A stretch of 64,000 nucleotides of DNA from Acidobacteriaceae bacterium (GCA_019233755.1 JAFAMD010000001.1:1-64000); one strand, 5' to 3'; positions 26,401 to 34,776 are shown, counted from the stretch's first letter. Notes: generated by a model not told the origin, from the sequence alone. Numbers and translations are program-made.

Positions 26401-26904
26401 ATGCAAGTTCTCGAGGCTGGACCAAATAAATATTTGCTGCTGGAATTGGACCCCGATCTTATCGGGAATATTGCCAAGCAAGCCGGATTTGAATTCAAGA
26501 TTGAAGATCACCAGCGAGTGATGTCTGTAGATTTAGCGGCTACCGACAGACAGGCTCCGCTGCTGCTGTTCGACGCCGCCGACCCGGGAAATCTCGGTTG
26601 GTTTTCACGCTGCCAGTTTTACGTCGACGGTAAATCCGGCAGCATACTGCAAACCCCTCTTTCGCTCGCCAACCAGCGTGACCGGCGTGGACGCGCCCTG
26701 CCGCACGCCGTTCGTTTGCAAATCGCCAAGGAACTGCCGGGCGGCTTCCGTATGCCAGGGCGGCAGCCTGTGACGGAGCAGGTGGTTTACGCTGTGCTGT
26801 TCAATCTTTTGAATGCGTTGCTGAATACGGGCGTAGGCGTTTGCGGTGGGCCCATTGTGAAGCCGCTTGCGGGGCGCACGGAGAATGTAGGGCCCAAGAA
26901 CTAG
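26401..26904 (+). CDS. Protein of unknown function
   Basis: A 167-residue soluble protein with no family I recognise. It starts at ATG 26401, 14 bases after the macro-domain stop. The frame opens MQVLEAGPNKYLLLELDPDL, has a middle section with many charged residues and ends with a Gly-rich segment (NALLNTGVGVCGGPIVKP). Predicted pattern is alternating beta and helix with no signal peptide or transmembrane helix. Position immediately after the macro gene could mean a shared role, but the sequence itself does not show one. Confidence 0.5.
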   Translation: MQVLEAGPNKYLLLELDPDLIGNIAKQAGFEFKIEDHQRVMSVDLAATDRQAPLLLFDAADPGNLGWFSRCQFYVDGKSGSILQTPLSLANQRDRRGRALPHAVRLQIAKELPGGFRMPGRQPVTEQVVYAVLFNLLNALLNTGVGVCGGPIVKPLAGRTENVGPKN

Positions 26905-27012
26905 TAAATCCTTGGCAACAAAGCGGATCTATCCAGCCAGAGAGTTCATCTCGCTGTCCGAAAACGCTGAGGGTTTAATGCGCCGGAACCCTGGCAAGCC
27001 GTAGCCACAAGC

Positions 27013-27159
27013 ATGCTGACGCACAACTTGCAGTTGTATTTTTATGAGATGAATATCGTTGCGGTCCGGGATTGTCTCCTTGCGAACGTCGATGGGGTCG
27101 TGCAGGTGACGTGGTCTGATGGGGACAAATACACTGTGAAACTAGGGCCAATGGGATGA
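27013..27159 (+). CDS. Short reading frame coupled to the immunity-like gene
   Basis: A 48-codon frame from ATG 27013 to TGA 27159. The protein opens MLTHNLQLYFYEMNIVAV and ends VTWSDGDKYTVKLGPMG, a beta-strand-like pattern. Its stop overlaps the start of the next gene in the ATGA arrangement, which suggests translational coupling. I do not recognise a family. It may be a genuine small protein or the C-terminal remnant of a larger, decayed gene; an in-frame TGA lies about 14 codons before the ATG. Confidence 0.4.
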   Translation: MLTHNLQLYFYEMNIVAVRDCLLANVDGVVQVTWSDGDKYTVKLGPMG

Positions 27160-27506
27160 GCTTGAAGGAAGACTGGCGCTACGCGAACATCGAGTACCTT
27201 GAAAAGGCAACGTTCAGGTTGGACACCTACACAGCGCTAAGTCCAGAATGCGATCACGACCATTGCAGTGGATGTTGGGCGGAGTTCGCGAACTTTGACG
27301 GTCCTGAGATCCTGCACGAGGGCTATGTGACAGCGATTCCTTCGAAGGAAACCCCGGAACCCGAGTTCATCACCCAATGCACAGCACAAGGGATGACTTG
27401 TGTTCCTCAACCCGGCGTCGACGGTTACCAATTGCATTGGGTTTATCCAGAGTGCTTCGACGATTTTCGCGAGCTTCTCGGGTTTAAGCTGGTCTCCCAT
27501 GCATGA
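27156..27506 (+). CDS. Immunity-like small protein with Cys/His cluster
   Basis: A 116-residue protein. Near residue 32 it has SPECDHDHCSGCWAEFANFD, then EILHEGYVTA and, near the end, HWVYPECFDDFRELLGF. A C-x-H-D-H-C-x-x-C-W block followed by a late Cys in ECFDDF resembles small immunity proteins and orphan members of polymorphic-toxin loci, where the motif DHDHCxxCW and the ending CFxDF recur. No toxin gene is next to it. I therefore call it orphan immunity-like with moderate confidence. Codon third positions look less GC-rich than in flanking operons. Confidence 0.55.
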   Translation: MSLKEDWRYANIEYLEKATFRLDTYTALSPECDHDHCSGCWAEFANFDGPEILHEGYVTAIPSKETPEPEFITQCTAQGMTCVPQPGVDGYQLHWVYPECFDDFRELLGFKLVSHA

Positions 27507-27651
27507 CATCCCTGGGTCGCTGAACCGTGCATGGATCTCGAATGGTCCGTGAACGAAACCTGATCCGGCGGGAACTGCGCAGCCAGGATTGGTGTCTCTA
27601 CTCCTGATCGCTGTGTCACGTAAGGATCGATCAATACATCCGGGTGGGCTT

Positions 27652-28266
27652 GTGCCATTCACGAAGAGTTCCAGTCTCTCGATCATCTTGGTTGTTGTTA
27701 GCCTGTGCAACTCTTCCTCCGGCGTTCCATATTCCGTTTTGAGCACCACCAAGGTCTATACGGACGCGGAGGCATACAGGGTCTACGCGGTGATTCTGCG
27801 CGAAAATCGCGCCTATACAGAGGCAGCCTCGGTCATCATCAGACAGAAGACGGTTCCTTACTCCCCGTTGCCACCCGGAGATTGTGTTAAGCCCAGTCCC
27901 GAGTACAGCGCCCTCGTCGCTCTAGCGTTAGGCGATTATGAGCGAGTGAATCGATCCAGATGGAACCTGTCGCGCCTCTTCACCGTGGATAAGCCTTATG
28001 AACTTGCTCCCGAAACGGAGTTTGCGGGCAGGTTCTGGAGACCTTCTTCTGCACTGGGAAGATATATGCGTAATCATCAAAACTTTCCGGGCATTGTCGA
28101 GTTGTCCGCCGTCGGCTTCAATCCCGAGAAAACTATTGCTGTTGTGTCAATGAACGACAACTGTGGGCCGATGTGCAGCGGTGGGGATATGAAGGTGCTC
28201 CGGAAAGAAGGTGGGCAATGGAGGCAACTCATCGCCGAAGGATTGGGGTGCTTCTGGAAGAGCTGA
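27652..28266 (+). CDS. Exported protein of unknown function with Cys motif
   Basis: A 204-residue frame read from GTG 27652; TTG 27589 would extend it. The N-terminus (SSSLSIILVVVSLCNSSSG) is hydrophobic and could be a signal peptide with a Cys at a lipobox-like position. The C-terminal half has VVSMNDNCGPMCSGGDMKVLRK and ends CFWKS, giving a C-G-x-M-C-S-G-G pattern seen in uncharacterised secreted proteins. I cannot name the family. The gene ends about 7 bases before a strong hairpin that separates it from the convergent phosphohexomutase gene. Confidence 0.5.
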   Translation: MPFTKSSSLSIILVVVSLCNSSSGVPYSVLSTTKVYTDAEAYRVYAVILRENRAYTEAASVIIRQKTVPYSPLPPGDCVKPSPEYSALVALALGDYERVNRSRWNLSRLFTVDKPYELAPETEFAGRFWRPSSALGRYMRNHQNFPGIVELSAVGFNPEKTIAVVSMNDNCGPMCSGGDMKVLRKEGGQWRQLIAEGLGCFWKS

Positions 28267-28272
28267 TGACTA

Positions 28273-28304
28273 AGTTGGGCGCCCGCGTTTCCGCGGGCCC
28301 GACT
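28273..28304. terminator. Strong hairpin between convergent genes, likely bidirectional terminator
   Basis: The stem has a lower part AGTTGG pairing with CCGACT and an upper part GCCCGCG pairing with CGCGGGC around a TTTC loop, with a two-base bulge. It lies between the stops of an exported-protein gene (plus) and the phosphohexomutase gene (minus). It has no T-run on either side, so an intrinsic terminator is not proven; it may work with Rho or block read-through from either direction. Confidence 0.55.
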
Positions 28305-28312
28305 ACCTCAGC

Positions 28313-29674
28313 TCAGGCTCCTACAGCTTCCTTCGCCTTTTCGACGATTCCTTCCAGCTCGCGCTGGTATTCGTCGAGGCGCTGATCGGAGGACGCTTCG
28401 AAGCGCATGACCAGAACGGGCTGCGTATTCGAGGCGCGAACGAGTCCCCAACCGTGTTCGAACGGCACCCGCACGCCATCGACGTCGATAACCGGATGAT
28501 GACGGCGAACGATGTCCGCGACTTTCTCGACAACCTGGAACTTTTTGTCATCCGCGCAATCGACCCGCAGCTCCGGCGTGGAAACAAGCTTCGGTATTCC
28601 GTCGAGCTGATGCGATAACGGGCGGCCCGATTTCGAAACAATTTCGAGTAACCGGCAGGCCGCATAGATCGCGTCGTCATAACCGTAGTAGCGATCGGCG
28701 AAGAACATGTGTCCCGACATCTCGCCCGCCAGCTCGGCTTTCTCTTCCTTCATCTTGGCTTTGATCAGGGAGTGCCCGGTTTTGAACATAACGGGACGGC
28801 CGCCGAACTCAGCAAGCTTGTCATACAGAACTTGCGAGCATTTGACTTCGCCAATGAACGTCGCGCCCGGTTTGCGCGACAGAATTTCGCGGCCGAAGAT
28901 CAGCAGAAGCATGTCGCCGTAGATAACGGACCCGTGTTCGTCTACGGCGCCGATACGATCCGAGTCGCCGTCAAAGGCGATGCCAAGCTCCGCCTTTTGT
29001 GTTGCGACCGCTGCTTGCAAATGCTTGAGGTTCGAAAGCACCGTCGGATCGGGGTGGTGATTCGGGAAATGGCCGTCCATTTCGAAAAAAAGTTCCGTCG
29101 CCGAGACATTCAGCCTCTCAAGAATGCGCTGCAGCACGGGCCCGGCAGTGCCGTTGCCGGCATCAAAGATTACTTTCACCTTACGCTCGAACGAAAATTG
29201 TCCGGCTATCTCGTCGACATACGGAGTGACTGCATCCACTTTTTCGTGAGAGCCTTCTCCCGATTCGAAGTCGCCATTCACAATCAACTTTCTGACTGCC
29301 TGAATATGCTCGCCATGCAGAGTGCCGCTTCCGCAGACGGTCTTGAAGCCGTTGTACTCGGGTGGATTGTGGCTGCCGGTGATCATTATGGCGCCATCGG
29401 CTTTGAAATGAACGGCAGAATAATATAGCACCGGCGTGGGCACGACGCCAATGTCCAGCACCCGGGCTCCGGCAGCCAGAAGGCCTTTCAGCAATGCGGC
29501 CTGCAGACGCTCTCCGCTAAGCCTGCAATCGCGACCCAGACAAATTGTGCGCCCGCTATGGCGAATGAGATAGGTTGCGAGTCCGCGCCCGAGAACTTCA
29601 ACATCATCGTCGCGTAACTCTTCATCAGCAATTCCGCGAATGTCGTACTCGCGGAAAATCCCTGGGTTCAGCAT
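28313..29674 (-). CDS. Phosphomannomutase/phosphoglucomutase
   Basis: A 453-residue alpha-D-phosphohexomutase that interconverts mannose or glucose 1- and 6-phosphates. It starts IFREYDIRGIADEEL as in AlgC/ManB-type enzymes. The phosphoserine is S101 in MITGSHNPPEYNGFK, the metal loop is FDGDSDRIG, and the sugar-binding EMSGHMFF motif is present. The C-terminal phosphate-binding RASNTQPVLVMRFE is complete. It may serve envelope sugar synthesis. The enolase-superfamily gene upstream stops 57 bases before this start. Specificity (mannose or glucose) cannot be decided from sequence, so I give no symbol. Confidence 0.92.
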   Translation of the reverse strand: MLNPGIFREYDIRGIADEELRDDDVEVLGRGLATYLIRHSGRTICLGRDCRLSGERLQAALLKGLLAAGARVLDIGVVPTPVLYYSAVHFKADGAIMITGSHNPPEYNGFKTVCGSGTLHGEHIQAVRKLIVNGDFESGEGSHEKVDAVTPYVDEIAGQFSFERKVKVIFDAGNGTAGPVLQRILERLNVSATELFFEMDGHFPNHHPDPTVLSNLKHLQAAVATQKAELGIAFDGDSDRIGAVDEHGSVIYGDMLLLIFGREILSRKPGATFIGEVKCSQVLYDKLAEFGGRPVMFKTGHSLIKAKMKEEKAELAGEMSGHMFFADRYYGYDDAIYAACRLLEIVSKSGRPLSHQLDGIPKLVSTPELRVDCADDKKFQVVEKVADIVRRHHPVIDVDGVRVPFEHGWGLVRASNTQPVLVMRFEASSDQRLDEYQRELEGIVEKAKEAVGA

Positions 29675-29731
29675 ATATTCACCAAGGATACCCGTAAAAG
29701 TGCTGCTTTCGGATGAAAATACGATTAAGTT

Positions 29732-30847
29732 CTATTCGAGTCGCTCACAGCGAAGCACAATCGATTCCAAGTAATCGAGATCCAAATCAAATCCGAAGCC
29801 GGGGCCATCGGGAACCAGGATGGTGCCGTCGGGTGTGACCTCAACCGGCGGCGTGATGATGTCTTGCTTCCAATAGCGCTTGCTTGCCGAAACATCACCG
29901 GGCAGAACGAAATCGGGTAAGGTGGAGAGCGCGATATTGTGAGCGCGGCCTATACCGGATTCGAGCATGCCGCCACACCACACCGGAATGAGGTTGGCCT
30001 CGCAGACGTCGTGGACGCGCTTTGCCTCCGCGAACCCACCCACCCGGCCAAGCTTGATATTGATGATTTGACCGGCTTTGAGCCGGATCGCCTGTTCCGC
30101 GTGATGAGCCGAGCGAATGGATTCGTCCAGGCAGATGGGCGTCTCGAGCGCCGCCTGAAGGACCGCATGGTCGATGATGTCATCATGCGCGAGCGGCTGT
30201 TCGATCATCATGAGGTAGAACTCGTCGAGCTTCTTGAGATGGTCGAGATCGTTCAGCGTGTAGGCCGAATTCGCATCTGCCATCAACTTGATTTCCGGAA
30301 AGCGCTCGCGTACCCGGCGGATCACGTCGACATCCCAGCCGGGTTTAATCTTCATCTTGATCCGCTGGTAGCCGGCTGAAAGCTCTCGCTCGATCTTTTC
30401 GAGTAATTGCTCGACGGAGTCTTGAATGCCAATCGAGACGCCACAGGGGATCTCCTTACGCGCGCCCCCGCCAATTGTTTTCCAGAGCGGTTCATTTTTG
30501 AGGCGGCTTTCCAGGTCCCAGACGGCCGCTTCCATCCCGCCGCGCGCCATGTTGTGTCCCCGGATGTGTGCGGTGCGCGCCGCCACGCCAGCCGCAGACT
30601 CGAAGGTGTGGTGGAGAATACGCGGCGCAACGTAGTCAATCAGCAGCGGCCAGATGGAACCGGTCCACTCCTCGTTATAGAAAGGATTTTCGCCGGCCGT
30701 GACTTCGCCCCATCCCGAAACACCGTCCGCGACGGCTTCCACCAGAATGATGTCGCGCTCGAAGGTGCGGCCGAAGCTAGTTTCGAAGAAATGCACAAGC
30801 GGCATGCGGATGTGCCGCAGAATAATTCGCTCTACTCTGATTCCCAT
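29732..30847 (-). CDS. OSBS/N-acylamino acid racemase-type enolase superfamily enzyme
   Basis: A 371-residue member of the muconate-lactonizing subgroup of the enolase superfamily. The catalytic KxK is K164/K166 in QRIKMKIKPG. Metal ligands are D191 (ADANSAY), E216 (EQPL) and D241 (CLDES), and the second-face Lys is K265 in NIKLGRVGG. These match o-succinylbenzoate synthase and N-succinylamino acid racemase, two activities not separable by sequence. A GNAT gene overlaps its start, as in the racemase pathway for D- to L-amino acid conversion. The menaquinone role (menC) remains equally possible since no other men genes are here. Confidence 0.85.
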   Translation of the reverse strand: MGIRVERIILRHIRMPLVHFFETSFGRTFERDIILVEAVADGVSGWGEVTAGENPFYNEEWTGSIWPLLIDYVAPRILHHTFESAAGVAARTAHIRGHNMARGGMEAAVWDLESRLKNEPLWKTIGGGARKEIPCGVSIGIQDSVEQLLEKIERELSAGYQRIKMKIKPGWDVDVIRRVRERFPEIKLMADANSAYTLNDLDHLKKLDEFYLMMIEQPLAHDDIIDHAVLQAALETPICLDESIRSAHHAEQAIRLKAGQIINIKLGRVGGFAEAKRVHDVCEANLIPVWCGGMLESGIGRAHNIALSTLPDFVLPGDVSASKRYWKQDIITPPVEVTPDGTILVPDGPGFGFDLDLDYLESIVLRCERLE

Positions 30848-31581
30848 CGACCTAACAAGTATGTCCCAGCAGACCCGGTCTTCTCGAATCCGATAACGGC
30901 AAGCTCCGATCGGAACAACTCGTCGAAGCGGGCTGCGATCTGCCGCTGGATTTCGCGAGCTTTATCCGGCGCCTGCTGACGAATGGCGGCGATGTCGGCA
31001 GGTACGGAGATTCTTGCCTCGACGTTGCCGTGTTCCAGCAGCCCGCGCGACAACAGCTCTTCTACACGGCGCGATCGTATCCACCATTCCGGAACAAGAC
31101 GGTCTGTCGGCAGTCCGCCGTGCAAGTGACTGGACGTGGTTCCGTACTGGTTATGCACGTACCGGCGCACGATGGCACCGAGCCGCTCGATATTGAAGAA
31201 CGCGTTTTTGAGTTCGAGCGGATCGAAGGTCCACTCGATCAGGTCGACGTCACTGCGAAGTGCATATTCGCGCTGCTTCAGCTTCATCATCCTGCCCAGC
31301 CCTAGATTGCGGTATTCAGGCAGAACCCCCAACATGTGGCTGTGGAGGTAATATTTGCCCCCCGGCTTCAATCCGGGGATGCAAAGGCAGAACGCGGCCA
31401 TTTTGGCGCCGTCAAAGGCGCCAAGCACTTGGCCGCCAATCTTACTGGCAACGACAAACAAACGACGAGGCAACAGTTCGACATCGTCGAAGCCCCAAAT
31501 CTCGCGCTGTAACCGCACTGCTTCGGCGAATTCACTCAATGCGGAAAGCTGGCGGATCTCAATTTCATTTGCAATGGTCAC
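30832..31581 (-). CDS. GNAT-family N-acyltransferase
   Basis: A 249-residue protein with GNAT-like acetyl-CoA binding features: HSHMLGVLPEYRNLGLGRMMKLK contains the R/Q-x-x-G-x-G/A phosphate loop (read as adjacent blocks). It is longer than standard GNATs, with a C-terminal extension of about 90 residues. It overlaps the enolase-superfamily gene by 16 bases. In Geobacillus a GNAT neighbour succinylates D-amino acids for an N-succinylamino acid racemase; that supports the same function here but is only context. The gene diverges from the S53 peptidase. Confidence 0.78.
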   Translation of the reverse strand: MTIANEIEIRQLSALSEFAEAVRLQREIWGFDDVELLPRRLFVVASKIGGQVLGAFDGAKMAAFCLCIPGLKPGGKYYLHSHMLGVLPEYRNLGLGRMMKLKQREYALRSDVDLIEWTFDPLELKNAFFNIERLGAIVRRYVHNQYGTTSSHLHGGLPTDRLVPEWWIRSRRVEELLSRGLLEHGNVEARISVPADIAAIRQQAPDKAREIQRQIAARFDELFRSELAVIGFEKTGSAGTYLLGRWESE

Positions 31582-31701
31582 TCGGGCACATTGTACGCAG
31601 TCAGAGATTTGTCGTGCGCTTTTGCTTCAGCGCAGAGGACGTTTGGGTTGCCCCTGGGTGCGCGTCTACTCTTTTAGTCACGATCGTACTACGCACAGTT
31701 G

Positions 31702-31729
31702 TTGTCTCCAATGGATCAGGGGATACACT
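31702..31729 (+). promoter_or_regulatory. Possible sigma-70 promoter for the S53 operon
   Basis: TTGTCT at 31702-31707 and TACACT at 31724-31729 are separated by 16 bases, a plausible -35/-10 pair. A transcript from here would begin near 31737, so it supports the downstream ATG at 31768, which has AGGAGG 11 bases before it, over ATG 31711. Confidence 0.35.
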
Positions 31730-31767
31730 GGTCGCTGCGATTCAAAACCGAGGAGGAACAGCGGCGG

Positions 31768-33363
31768 ATGCCCTTTGAAAAAAGAGTGACCTTACCCGGC
31801 AGTCATAGGCCCGCCCCACTGAATGCACAGCAGGTGGGTGCGGTCGAACCGAAGGAAACAGTGCTTGTGACGCTGATTCTGCGACGCAGGGGAGGCCATC
31901 CAGCGGTAGGCATGGATCACGCTCGAGTGGTTCGCGTGACGCACGACGAGTTTCCGCATCGGTATGGTGCTGATGCGAAAGATACTGCACTGATCGAAAG
32001 ATTTGCGCACGAGTTCCAGCTGACTGTCGCAGACATTAGTATTCGCAAGCGCCAGGTGCTGCTGGCCGGAACCACCGCCGCGCTGGAAAAAGCATTTGGC
32101 ACAAACTTGTTTTATTTCCAGCCGAGAACCGGTGAAAAATTTCGGGGAAGAACCGGACCGCTCACTATCCCGTCTGAGCTGGAAGGCGTGGTCATCGCGG
32201 TGCTCGGGCTGGATAGCCGCCCGGTAGCGAGGGCCCATTTTCGCTCACGGCCCGCTGCCGCAGGGGCTGCGACTTCCACAACATTCAACCCGCCGCAGGT
32301 TGCCGCGCTATACAACTATCCGACGGGTGTCAACGGCAGCGGGCAAACCATTGGCATTATCGAGTTAGGCGGCGGGTACAGCACGACCGATCTCGAGACT
32401 TATTTCAGTGGGCTAGGCGTGCCGACCCCGAGCGTTACCGCCGTCTCGGTAGATGGTGGAGTCAACTCGCCTGGCTCGCAAGCAGACGGCGAGGTGATGC
32501 TGGATATCGAAGTTGCCGGATCGATTGCGCCCGGGGCGAATATCGCAGTTTACTTCGCGCCCAATACGGATCAGGGGTTCATCGATGCGATCACGAACGC
32601 TGTGCATGACACCACGCGAAAGCCTTCGGTTGTCTCCATCAGTTGGGGCGGACCTGAGGATTCGTGGACGCAGCAATCCCAGACAGCGATGAATGCTGCT
32701 TTGCAGGACGCCGCCACGCTGGGCGTCACGGTGACCGTCGCCGCGGGCGACAACGGGTCGACTGACGGCGCAGGCGACGGCAAACTGCACGTCGATTTTC
32801 CGGCATCGAGTCCATACGCTCTGGCTTGCGGCGGGACTACTCTCCAGGCATCAAGCAACGCGATCGCCTCGGAGGTGGTTTGGAACGAGATCGCAAACAA
32901 CGAAGGCGCTACGGGTGGCGGCGTGAGTATCGTGTTTGCGCTGCCGAGCTATCAAAGCTCGGCGGGCGTGCCACTTCAACCTGAAGCGAATTTCGTCGGC
33001 CGAGGCGTTCCGGATGTGGCCGGGAACGCAGATCCTTCCACTGGCTACAACGTACTAGTCGACGGGCAGGCTCAAATAGTGGGCGGGACAAGCGCGGTGG
33101 CGCCTCTCTGGGCTGCCCTGGTCGCTCTGCTTAACCAGCAGCTTGGGACACCGGTCGGGTTCCTGAATCCTAAGTTGTATGGGCTTGGCGAATCGGTGTT
33201 TCAGGACATCACGAGCGGCAACAACGACGACAGCAATCTCGGCTATTACAGTGCAGGAGCGGGTTGGGATGCCTGTACCGGATTGGGAAGTCCGAACGGC
33301 ACGGCGATTCTGAACATGCTGTCGTCAACAACAGGTGGCAGCGGCAGCGGATCCAGTCAGTAA
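31768..33363 (+). CDS. Sedolisin-type (S53) acid peptidase, kumamolisin-like
   Basis: A pro-peptidase of 531 residues. Residues 30-155 form the S53 prodomain, ending AVLGLDSRPVARAHFR at the site where kumamolisin pro- and catalytic domains meet. The catalytic domain has E242 and D246 (ADGEVMLDIE), the oxyanion D328 in AAGDNGS and the nucleophile S442 in GGTSAVAPLWAAL. A Ca-binding C-terminus is suggested by FQDITSGNNDD and WDACTGLGSPNG. No signal peptide is visible, as in kumamolisin. It is predicted to be a collagen- or protein-degrading enzyme active at low pH. The next gene encodes a second, free prodomain. Confidence 0.9.
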   Translation: MPFEKRVTLPGSHRPAPLNAQQVGAVEPKETVLVTLILRRRGGHPAVGMDHARVVRVTHDEFPHRYGADAKDTALIERFAHEFQLTVADISIRKRQVLLAGTTAALEKAFGTNLFYFQPRTGEKFRGRTGPLTIPSELEGVVIAVLGLDSRPVARAHFRSRPAAAGAATSTTFNPPQVAALYNYPTGVNGSGQTIGIIELGGGYSTTDLETYFSGLGVPTPSVTAVSVDGGVNSPGSQADGEVMLDIEVAGSIAPGANIAVYFAPNTDQGFIDAITNAVHDTTRKPSVVSISWGGPEDSWTQQSQTAMNAALQDAATLGVTVTVAAGDNGSTDGAGDGKLHVDFPASSPYALACGGTTLQASSNAIASEVVWNEIANNEGATGGGVSIVFALPSYQSSAGVPLQPEANFVGRGVPDVAGNADPSTGYNVLVDGQAQIVGGTSAVAPLWAALVALLNQQLGTPVGFLNPKLYGLGESVFQDITSGNNDDSNLGYYSAGAGWDACTGLGSPNGTAILNMLSSTTGGSGSGSSQ

Positions 33364-33373
33364 AGGAGTTCGT

Positions 33374-33868
33374 ATGAGCGCAGCGCGTGTCGAAATTCCA
33401 GGCAGCGCACCGAAGCGGCGCGCGGCGGAGCAAACCGTCGCGCCTGCTGATCCAGGCCACCTCATGACGGCAACGATCCTGGTGCGGCATCGCGAGGGTC
33501 TGCCGGATATCGAAAAACAGTTGCTCTCCGGAGAGTTCAAGCCGGTTTCGCGCGAGGATGCCGGCGGCATAACCAGTGCCGAACCTGGCGATATGGAGGC
33601 TGTGAGATCGTTTGTCCTGCAGCAGGGCCTGTCTGTGATCGATGAGAATCTGGCGACGCGCTGCATACGCGTGCGAGGGACCGTGCAGCAGATGGATGCC
33701 GCGTTCGGAATCCATCTGCAATACTTCACCAGCAGTGACGGCAAGAAATACCTGAGTTATGAAGGGCCAATCTCTATTCCGGCTTCTCTTGACGGAGTGG
33801 TGATAGCCGTAACCGGCCTGGATCAGCGTCCCATCGCACGGCCGCACTCGGGGGGCGAATCGTTCTAA
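33374..33868 (+). CDS. Free-standing S53 prodomain protein (no catalytic domain)
   Basis: A 164-residue protein matching only the activation/pro domain of S53 peptidases. Landmarks are MTATILVRHREGLPDIEKQ, FVLQQGLSVIDENLATRCI, QMDAAFGIHLQYFTSSDGKKYLSYEG (read as separate blocks) and a C-terminal GLDQRPIARPH. That ending coincides with the pro/catalytic junction, so the gene stops exactly where the peptidase domain would begin. It has AAAGGAG five bases before ATG 33374 and starts 10 bases after the S53 stop, so it is well placed for translation. It could act as a trans-acting chaperone or inhibitor of the upstream peptidase; this is inference. Confidence 0.88.
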   Translation: MSAARVEIPGSAPKRRAAEQTVAPADPGHLMTATILVRHREGLPDIEKQLLSGEFKPVSREDAGGITSAEPGDMEAVRSFVLQQGLSVIDENLATRCIRVRGTVQQMDAAFGIHLQYFTSSDGKKYLSYEGPISIPASLDGVVIAVTGLDQRPIARPHSGGESF

Positions 33869-34767
33869 TACAGCGGCGGTTGGCCGGGTGGCCGCGTCTT
33901 CCAGCGGCGATGAATCCACATCCACTGGTCTGGATATTGCCGGATGATCTCTTCAAATTGAGTGTGAATGCGCTGCGTGTCGGCCAGTTCATCGCCGGTC
34001 ATGGGCACCTCAGGATAAAAACGCAAAATGTAGCGCTGCGATGGTTCGTCCCATAGCGCAAAACCGGGTACCACCGGCGTCTGAGAGTGATGGGCCAGCT
34101 TGACAAAGGCCGATGCGGCCGATGCGTACTTGCCAAAGAACCGGATGAAAACGCCTTCCGCGAGTGCCGCGTTCTGGTCGATCAGGATGCCAACCGCTTC
34201 CTCATTCTTCAACGCGCGTAGAACGGTACGCGCGGCGTCCTTTTTGAAGATCAGATGATTACCGGAGAGCGTGCGCCGCGTCTCCACCAGCTCATCAATC
34301 AACGGATTATCAAGCGGACGCACCATGACATTCATCGCTTCCGTCATGAGGGCATGCGCAAACGCGCTTAGCTCCCAGTTGCCCAGGTGGGCTGTTGCGA
34401 TCAGGACGCCGCGGCCCTTCTGTTTCGCGCACAGATAATGCTCGAGGCCTTCATAGCCGATCCACTGAGAGATGTTGCTGTGGTTGAGATCGGGAAAGCG
34501 CGCCATCGCAACCAGAAGCCGGGCGATGCTTCGAAAAACACCATCGACGATCCGGTTCCGTGCAGCGTTGTCCAGGGCAGGGAATGCGAACGACAGATTG
34601 ATCAGAGCGACGCGGCGGAGCTTCGGCAACGCAATGTCAAGCAGGCGAGCCGCCGCCATAGCCGCCCGCCGCGCTGCCGGGAGGGGAAGATGCCGAAGAC
34701 ACCCCAAAAGCGCGGCAGCCACCGAGTACTCCGCACGGATTTGTAGCCAATTCTTGCGTTGAGCCAA
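33865..34767 (-). CDS. lpxL: LpxL/HtrB-type lipid A acyltransferase
   Basis: A 300-residue inner-membrane acyltransferase that transfers a secondary acyl chain to lipid A. The catalytic HX4E/D is in ATAHLGNWELSAF near residue 128. Further features are MVRPLDNPLIDELV and the C-terminal YPDQWMWIHRRWKTRPPG, typical of the family. An N-terminal hydrophobic helix is present but weak. A lipid A enzyme agrees with a Gram-negative envelope. It overlaps the prodomain gene by 4 bases tail-to-tail. It is 9 bases downstream of mnmA and may be cotranscribed. Confidence 0.88.
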   Translation of the reverse strand: MAQRKNWLQIRAEYSVAAALLGCLRHLPLPAARRAAMAAARLLDIALPKLRRVALINLSFAFPALDNAARNRIVDGVFRSIARLLVAMARFPDLNHSNISQWIGYEGLEHYLCAKQKGRGVLIATAHLGNWELSAFAHALMTEAMNVMVRPLDNPLIDELVETRRTLSGNHLIFKKDAARTVLRALKNEEAVGILIDQNAALAEGVFIRFFGKYASAASAFVKLAHHSQTPVVPGFALWDEPSQRYILRFYPEVPMTGDELADTQRIHTQFEEIIRQYPDQWMWIHRRWKTRPPGQPPLY

Positions 34768-34776
34768 ATCAGGAGT

